Source: Aspidiotus rigidus (taxonomy: Eukaryota; Arthropoda; Insecta; Hemiptera; Diaspididae). Taken from it: 64,000 nucleotides of DNA. A program made the translations under genes and the position numbers. This document shows positions 57,711 through 64,000 of the stretch, piece after piece (position 1 is the first letter of the stretch; each line of letters begins with the position of its first letter). Under the pieces are notes generated by a model. That model did no database searches and had not been told where the DNA came from. It saw only the letters and a list, made by a program, of their open reading frames with translations. The stretch spans positions 24,319,501 to 24,383,500 of the forward strand of contig JAVHKY010000003.1 of assembly GCA_035079385.1 (NCBI GenBank), written 5' to 3'.

Positions 57711-58780
57711 ATCAGTCGCTATCCGAAATCCCGGGGTTGAGGGCTGGGGCTATGAACCTCGAAAAAAGTGTCAAGTTGAAACTAGAGCTCTACCCTTGAC
57801 CTCCGTAGTAGGTCGGTATAATGGTTATAGACTTTCACATATCGAGGATGTCCTTCGAGCTACCGGACACGATAGATTGCGAAAAGAGGTTTATTCTTGA
57901 CATTTGACTGTAATACAAAGTCAACGAATCATGTGAGATTCTTGATGCAAGGATTTACGAAAATCTGGTTATTGCTGAGGGATAGGTCTTCGAAACCAGT
58001 TAGATATTTTCGAAATCATTATAAGTCGCTGAAACGTACGCATTCTATTGTTGACAATTGTAATGCCATATGTCACGAGCGTGTCAACCTTTGCTCGACT
58101 CTCTCGAATATTAATCGTTTAAGAGAAGGCGCCGTCACAGAGAGTAATCGCGTTCTGCATTTGTAATTTTCGAAGACGATATACCACACGAGGCGTTACC
58201 GTATGGTGAATGCGATTCAACGTTGACGATACGTATACGTCGGTGCGCTTACGAAAGCGTCAAAAATTGAGATTATTTCAACATTTTGGTCTGTGGGAGA
58301 TTACAATTGCATAGGAGAGGAAACCGCGAATAAAGCTAACACGAAGCTCGACTCGACCGCAATATTTGTCACTCGTTTAATCGTATTTGGAGCGAAAAAT
58401 GTTGCTCCGTATTACGAGAGTTGTTCACTCTTCTTGTGTATGTATGGCGAAAGTATTTTTACTGTATTATATAGCGTACTACGGACTGTATTTTGGTAGC
58501 AAAGACTGTAGCGCTTTCCTTTTCAGCGTTGTTTAATGCGATGAAATAATTAAAGAGAGCGCGAGGTAGATTGAGGAAAACGCCTTTTTCGTTATTGTGT
58601 CGTATTCGAATATTTATCTGACAAGATCAATTCGATCAAGTTATTACCTAAATACGTAAGCCATTGGCCCCTCGACTATGTTGTTGTTCATTCAACAAGG
58701 TTTATCAGTAAGGTATTCATGTGAGTAATTTTTTTCAGAAATTTATTTTTCTGATGTTTCACCATAATTTGTAGGGCATG
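57711..58780. other. No recognised feature
   Basis: Short frames (57694-57900, 57897-58166 and 58293-58499) show no domain I recognise and have no supporting splice context. Confidence 0.5.
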
Positions 58781-59256
58781 TTTTCTCTATGACTAAATCG
58801 CTTTCAAAAATTGTGGTGACGTCATCAACCCGTGACATCACCCGTCCCCTAACCTTGGGACAAGTACACTTGTATGATGCTATTACCACCCTTAAACTTG
58901 GTGACGTCATCACCTTCAACCTTGGTGCAAATACGCTTTTGTAACGTCACCACCCTCAACCTCGGTAAGGTCGTCAACACATGCCATCGCTACCCTAACC
59001 TTAGTGACATCATCACCCGTGACTTTTGGACATAAACACTTTTGTGACGTCACCGATCCGTCACATCATGATTTGGCATCATCACGCTCTACCATATTGA
59101 CGTCAGCACTCCTAACCTTGGGACATGAACCTTTTCCTGATGTTATTATCACCCTTAATTTTAGTAACGTCATCAACCTGTGACAACGTCTTTCCATTTT
59201 TAATGACGTCATTACCCCGAATCTTGAAACAAGTGCACTTTTGTGACTTCAATAAC
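58781..59256. repeat. TGACGTCA-rich minisatellite, left part
   Basis: Degenerate units of about 40-60 bp built from 'ggtgacgtcatcacc', 'ctaaccttgggac' and 'acttttgtgacgtcac'. The octamer TGACGTCA, the consensus cAMP-response/ATF site, occurs several times here. The array continues after 62420, so the PLE pair is inserted in it. Confidence 0.82.
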
Positions 59257-59268
59257 CCTAGTGTACAC
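59257..59268. repeat. Target-site duplication, left copy (PLE composite H)
   Basis: CCTAGTGTACAC, identical to 62421-62432. Confidence 0.9.
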
Positions 59269-59309
59269 CCGAATCGATACGTTGTTCTAATTTATGGTTA
59301 TTCATATTA
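59269..59309. other. One-sided PLE tail extension (41 bp)
   Basis: Lies between the duplication and the shared end CACAAGAGG. It begins CCGAATCGATACG and has no counterpart at the right end of the same insert. Confidence 0.8.
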
Positions 59310-59441
59310 CACAAGAGGAGTGTACACCCGGAGGTGTAGCAAATTATATTGAACCACAAGAAAATCAGCCGCTAAACGTTTTCGGTTAAACAACCATCAT
59401 CGGAGCGTAAACGAAAGCGACTGAATCCAACAACCAGAAGA

Positions 59442-60473
59442 TCATGATTTAACCAGCGAGTCATCGAAGTTTGAATCATTCTCATATACTAGCTCAATCA
59501 GACCCTCTTCAGGAATGAACCTGTTTAAAACCGTGAAGTCTTCGTTATTCCGGTGTCGTATGATTTCTATATTTTCTAAAGCCAACCGTTTAAAATATGA
59601 GTTCTCCCTATGGAGGAGGATACCAAAGCCTTCCTTGAATTTATGGCCATTCTCGAGTAGATGATCAGCAAAAGCCGAATCACCCAAATTACCCTTCTCC
59701 CACGCTTCTTTATGCTCCTCAATTCTTATTTGGAGCTGACGCCCAGTCATCCCTATATAAATACCTGGGCAATCGTTACAGGCTATACTGTATACCCCAC
59801 TTCGCTCGACTGGAGGAATCGGATCCTTCAATCTCACAAGTAAACTTTTTACAGTATTGACATTATAAAACGCCGGCCGGAACCCAAAAGCACCGAGTAC
59901 CCTGCCCAACTTCAACGAAAACCTGCCCAAGTAAGGGAGTCTAATCCAACGTTTTCTACTGTTATGCAAATCCCTAGGGAGGGAGGTGGTAGAATCGAGG
60001 CATTTTCTCGTAAGCCTCCTTCGGACCATTAAATCAATGTCCACTCGAACTTGGTTCACTCTGGCCAGGTACTTAATCGTCCCTAGTTCCTTCTGGAAAG
60101 CATCCTTACTCAAGGGAATACTAGTCAGTCGATGTATCAAACTATTAAAGGTAGCGATCTTGTGTGCAGCGGGACAGAAAGATGACCCATGGATTGTTAT
60201 ATCAGTCGATGTTTCTTTTCTATAAATACCAAATTCATGGACGCCATCTCTAATAAATATGGACAAATCCAAGAAATTTATTAATAATCCGCCAACTTCC
60301 AGAGTGAATTTTATGGAAGGATATCGGCCATTTAAGTGAGAAAGGAACTCACTAAGGAGTTCCACTGGGCCAGTCCACGCGCACAATATATCTTCTACAT
60401 ACCTATGCCAGTAAAAGACATAATTTAGAAGTACCTGGCCCGAAGAAAACAATTCGACTTCAAATCTGGACAT
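59442..60473 (-). CDS. PLE H minus arm: RT motif C to GIY-YIG, open frame
   Basis: 343 uninterrupted codons from the middle of RT. Starts at MSRFEVELF, the sequence that follows motif B. Motif C is RYVEDILCAW, so the first catalytic Asp of YVDD is Glu. The thumb (GGLLINFLDLSI) and connector (FRPAFYNVNTVKSLLVRLKDP) follow. The nuclease is complete: GVYSIACNDC, GIYIGMTGRQLQ, IEEHKEAW and the FADHL region, with the Cys/His set of PLE nucleases. The frame ends DSNFDDSLVKS. 5' truncation removes motifs A and B, so it encodes only a partial protein. The nuclease part looks intact. Confidence 0.85.
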   Translation of the reverse strand: MSRFEVELFSSGQVLLNYVFYWHRYVEDILCAWTGPVELLSEFLSHLNGRYPSIKFTLEVGGLLINFLDLSIFIRDGVHEFGIYRKETSTDITIHGSSFCPAAHKIATFNSLIHRLTSIPLSKDAFQKELGTIKYLARVNQVRVDIDLMVRRRLTRKCLDSTTSLPRDLHNSRKRWIRLPYLGRFSLKLGRVLGAFGFRPAFYNVNTVKSLLVRLKDPIPPVERSGVYSIACNDCPGIYIGMTGRQLQIRIEEHKEAWEKGNLGDSAFADHLLENGHKFKEGFGILLHRENSYFKRLALENIEIIRHRNNEDFTVLNRFIPEEGLIELVYENDSNFDDSLVKS

Positions 60474-60479
60474 GAAAGT

Positions 60480-62266
60480 GCGCCGAAATGGTTTACAACA
60501 CTCCCCTCCCCCGCATCAGTAATGCCTGTAGTGAGGTGATTAAAGGATTAAAGATGAAGGTGAGGGAGGAGGGCGTAATCCTTACTAAGGCGGATAAAAG
60601 CAACGCCGTAGTGATTATGGATAAGTCCTCTTATGTATCTGGGGTTCATGAAGTGCTGGAACAATGTGGGGCTAAGGAGAATAGCCTCTTTTGTTTCCCC
60701 AGTTTTGTCAAAGAGGTGAGGAACACTATTAATAATTGTAGTGTGATTATTAAGAGCCCTCGGACAAAGAAAGCTCTCTTGGAGCCTAACCCGGTTCCTC
60801 CCCTCCTATATGGATTACCCAAAGTACATAAAAAAGATGTACCAATGCGGCCGGTCGTGTCATTTGTCTCGTCGCCAACTTATTTGTTAGCTAAATTTAT
60901 TGATAGATGGTTCAAATCGCGAGTAGATTATACCTCCCCTCACTCAGTATTAAACTCAGGTTCGTTAACGGAGAGGTTGAAGGACATAAGGCTCCCTGAG
61001 GAAACGATTTTATGTTCCTTTGATGTGGTGGGATTATTTCCTCATATCCCGAAGGCGGTCGCAATCCAACATATGGGCGAATTGCTTGTAAAAACTGGTG
61101 TCCCCCATGAGGAATTGGTAGAATTCTTCGACCTTCTGAGAGTTTTTTGGACTCCCAATTTTTGTAAATTTGAGGGAAAATTTTTTGAATTCCCGGAAGA
61201 AGTGGGGATCCCTATGGGGTCCCCTTTGGGCTCATTAATATCGGAGGGTTTCATGTCCAGATTTGAAGTCGAATTGTTTTCTTCGGGCCTAAATTATGTC
61301 TTTTACTGGCATAGGTATGTAGAAGATATATTGTGCGCGTGGACTGGCCCAGTGGAACTCCTTAATGAGTTCCTTTCTCACTTAAATGGCCGATATCCTT
61401 CCATAAAATTCACTCTGGAAGTTGGCGGATTATTAATAAATTTCTTGGATTTGTCCATATTTATTAGAGATGGCGTCCATGAATTTGGTATTTATAGAAA
61501 AGAAACATCGACTGATATAACAATCCATGGGTCATCTTTCTGTCCCGCTGCACACAAGATCGCTACCTTTAATAGTTTGATACATCGAATGACTAGTATT
61601 CCCTTGAGTAAGGATGCTTTCCAGAAGGAACTAGGGACGATTAAGTACCTGGCCAGAGTGAACCAAGTTCGAGTGGACATTGATTTAATGGTCCGAAGGA
61701 GGCTTACGAGAAAATGCCTCGATTCTACCACCTCCCTCCCTAGGGATTTGCATAAGAGTAAAAAACGTTGGATTAGACTCCCTTACTTGGGCAGGTTTTC
61801 GTTGAAGTTGGGCAGGGTACTCGGTGCTTTTGGGTTCCGGCCGGCGTTTTATAATGTCAATACTGTAAAAAGTTTACTTGTGAGATTGAAGGATCCGATT
61901 CCTCCAGTCGAGCGAAGTGGGGTATACAGTATAGCCTGTAACGATTGCCCAGGTATGATGACTGGGCGTCAGCTCCAAATAAGAATTGAGGAGCATAAAA
62001 AAGCGTGGGAGAAGGGTAATTTGGGTGATTCGGCTTTTGCTGATCATCTACTCGAGAGTGGCCATAAATTCAAGGAAGGCTCTGGTATCCTCCTCCATAG
62101 GGAGAACTCATATTTTAAACGGTTGGCTTTAGAAAATATAGAAATCATACGACACCGGAATAACGAAGACTTCATGGTTTTAAACAGGTTCATTCCTGAA
62201 GAGGGTCTGATTGAGCTAGTATATGAGAATGATTCAAACTTCGGTGACTCGCTGGTTAAATCATGA
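60480..62266 (+). CDS. PLE H plus arm: RT and GIY-YIG, open 592-codon frame
   Basis: The longest intact PLE frame in the window. TPLPRISNACSEVIK, then LTKADKSNAVVIMDKSSY (residues ~33-50), LLYGLPKVHK (~106), motif A SFDVVGLFP (177-185), motif B GIPMGSPLGS (240-249) and motif C RYVEDIL (276-282). The thumb, connector and nuclease start GVYSIACNDCPG (478-489) follow. Compared with the minus arm it lacks 12 bases before motif C (GQVL) and 9 bases in the nuclease, which remove IYI and destroy the YIG half of GIY-YIG. It shares the D-to-E change in the catalytic YVDD with the minus arm. The N-terminal PLE domain is missing. The ATG at 60488 is internal to the original protein. Confidence 0.87.
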
Positions 62267-62315
62267 TCTTCTGGTTAACTCCCTCTGTCTTTGTTGATGT
62301 TGGATTCAGTCGCTT

Positions 62316-62360
62316 TCGTTTACGCTCCGATGATGGTTGTTTAACCGAAAACGTTTAGCG
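62316..62360 (+). ncRNA. Hammerhead-like core in a PLE tail (candidate)
   Basis: CCGATGA, then a GGTT-GTTT-AACC hairpin, then GAAA. This is the order of a hammerhead ribozyme core (CUGAUGA, stem II, GAAA) with one substitution in the first box. Equivalent positions in other PLE tails are 59365-59405 (complement), 56470-56497, 43375-43410, 39705-39740 (complement), 12475-12505 (complement) and 8600-8632. In these the stem II pairing and GAAA are mostly kept while the first box is degenerate. Hammerhead motifs are reported in PLEs generally. Activity of these copies is doubtful. Confidence 0.45.
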
Positions 62361-62420
62361 GCTGATTTTCTTGTGGTTCAATATAATTTGCTACACCTCC
62401 GGGTGTACACTCCTCTTGTG

Positions 62421-62432
62421 CCTAGTGTACAC
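62421..62432. repeat. Target-site duplication, right copy (PLE composite H)
   Basis: CCTAGTGTACAC, matching 59257-59268. Confidence 0.9.
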
Positions 62433-62745
62433 TTTTGTGGCATCAACAGTCAACACCCTCAATTTTAGCGACGTCATGAATCCGTATTATTATCCTCCCA
62501 ATCTTGGTGACGTCATCACCTCTAACCTTGGGACATATAAACATTACATCATGATTCCTAACCTTGCGACATGTACACTTTTTGGCGTCACTGCTCCCAC
62601 GTTAGTGACGTCATCACTGCTAATCTTGCGACATTACCACCCTCAACTTTGATGACGTCATTGCCCCTAACCTTGGGACGTATACATTTTCGTGGACATG
62701 TACACTTTCGTGTCACCAACACCCTGTATTTTGGTGACACCAGTT
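62433..62745. repeat. TGACGTCA-rich minisatellite, right part
   Basis: Same motifs as 58781-59256 ('ggtgacgtcatcacc', 'ctaaccttgggac', 'gtacactttcgtg'). Three TGACGTCA octamers lie between 62500 and 62665. Confidence 0.8.
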
Positions 62746-64000
62746 TTTTCTTTTTTCATAATTATTATTGAGGCAATCTTGTCATTTTCCTCTCGCTTCG
62801 CTCCTTTCATTTCGCCCTCCCTAACATAATCTCCACTTCATGTAATATTGAACTCGTTTAGCTGTGCAGAGGCGTAAGCAGAAAAATTTTCCAATAGGGA
62901 GAACGACCCTGACGTGATCAAAAAGTGAAATCATTTTTCTTTTGAGAACCCAGAAATGGTAGAGGCAATTTTGTAAAAAACGAACCCGGCTATGCCATTG
63001 CAGCTACCTACATTCCACGTAATCCTCTCACTCTTCTCTTAAGCCTTTATGAATCAATTTCAAGCTGTAATAAGTTGCAGAGTTTTGAGGAGGCAACAAA
63101 AAACCTCAATCTTTCTAAATGACCGCCTCGTTTTCCAACCGAGTCTTCTATTAGCCCTCTTCAGTATTGTTAGGCTATTGTAGCGGAAGTCGAGTCATAA
63201 AATTTAAATCGATCTGTTCGAATGCTTAATTGGGGTGAACTTACGAATTGCTCCCATCGGAGAGAATAGCGCGAAACGTGAACTTGAGACCGCAAAAAAG
63301 ACGGAAAATTTTAGTCCGTGCATAATTTTTATTGCGCTAAAAACTAAATCCGGAAACTTTTTTTCGAACGCCGCAAATATTAATTCTTTTACGAAGATAA
63401 ATGTCTTTCACAGAAACAGTCTTGTCTTTTAACCTTATTTACTGAACCGATGCTCACGAGAGATCAACGTCGAGTAGAATAAAATGTACGAGTGTAAGTC
63501 ACGTTTATCCTAAGAGAGATGTAAGTTTTCGCAGCACAACAGTCCTTCTAGATAACAAATTACCATTTTTGAAAAGGGTTCTGTTTTTTTTTTCTGACTT
63601 CCTTCCTTTCAATACTTTGGAATTCGTCTTTCCTTCCGTGTCATTCTATATCGCAGGTCATGAACAATTTCGGCTGCTGAGAATAATTCACAACTAAGTA
63701 ACAGAGTAAATAAAAGACGACTACTATTACAAAAGTTACATACAGTATTTTCATTGTACAGTACTTAAAATACGGCGCTGTGCATAGAGAAATTATAAGA
63801 TTAAACAATGTAGGCCTACAATGCGGAAAAATCATTAGAGAAATTCATATCTAATGCACAAAGGCATTCATACCAGGGAATAATAGAAATTTTTGAACAT
63901 AATGTTCTGAAGTTCTAAAATACGTTGTCTTTATTTATTTCACAGTATAACGATTCCTTTTTTTTCTTGTGAATTATCATACTGAAACTATCTCACTAAC
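62746..64000. other. No recognised feature
   Basis: AT-rich, single-copy-looking sequence to the window end. Short frames without domains. Confidence 0.5.

Larger units (their letters stand above)
59269..62420. mobile_element. PLE composite H: head-to-head pair
   Basis: A minus arm (59269-about 60479) and a plus arm (about 60480-62420) are joined at their 5'-truncated sides, with 3' ends outward and a 12-bp duplication outside. The ends share CACAAGAGGAGTGTACACCC and its complement. Only the left end has a 41-base extra tail (59269-59309), different in sequence from the tail in composites B and C/D. The insertion lies in the TGACGTCA-rich minisatellite. Confidence 0.9.

Overview
The window is eukaryotic, almost certainly insect or other arthropod, DNA. 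It is gene-poor, AT-rich and made mostly of interspersed and tandem repeats. The only host gene I can support is a plus-strand immunoglobulin-superfamily gene of the sidestep (side) type. Three of its coding exons lie at 33450-33665, 49964-50115 and 50951-51098, and they join in frame through standard GT/AG sites. The first intron is 16.3 kb and packed with retroelements. I could not find the upstream and downstream exons of this gene here.

Layout. 1-3.5 kb: GA/TC microsatellites and a ~260-bp tandem repeat. 3.5-8.7 kb: a Penelope-like element (PLE) fragment, then a LINE endonuclease ORF split by a head-to-head PLE pair, then a short PLE fragment. 8.7-12 kb: nothing recognised. 12.1-16.9 kb: fold-back element FB-1, carrying a nearly full-length PLE and two small MITEs. 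18.5-24 kb: fold-back element FB-2 of the same family, with ~153-bp tandem repeats in its arms and a nested satellite-bearing element (family Y). 24-25.2 kb: a second Y copy. 28-28.4 kb: a LINE 3' end. 33.4-51.1 kb: the side-like gene, whose large intron holds an R1-type LINE inserted in a minisatellite, a third Y copy, a MULE/SWIM remnant, a 3.9-kb head-to-head PLE pair and an RNase-H LINE. 51.9-57.7 kb: satellite Z and a PLE interrupted by a 2.8-kb TIR element with a TA duplication. 58.8-62.7 kb: a TGACGTCA-rich minisatellite interrupted by a third head-to-head PLE pair.

Main biological point. At least three independent PLE insertions share one unusual architecture. Two copies are joined at their 5'-truncated ends in opposite orientation, with both 3' ends outward. 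The whole is bounded by a 12-13-bp target-site duplication, and a ~40-44-bp extra tail is present at only one end. The two arms of a pair share private mutations, which suggests both arms come from one template. A fourth PLE ends at its 5' side in a perfect 24-bp snap-back palindrome and is also flanked by a 12-bp duplication. PLE tails carry a hairpin-GAAA motif resembling a hammerhead ribozyme core. Family Y carries a short hairpin whose two stem pairs covary between copies. All of this was read by eye, and no database search was run.
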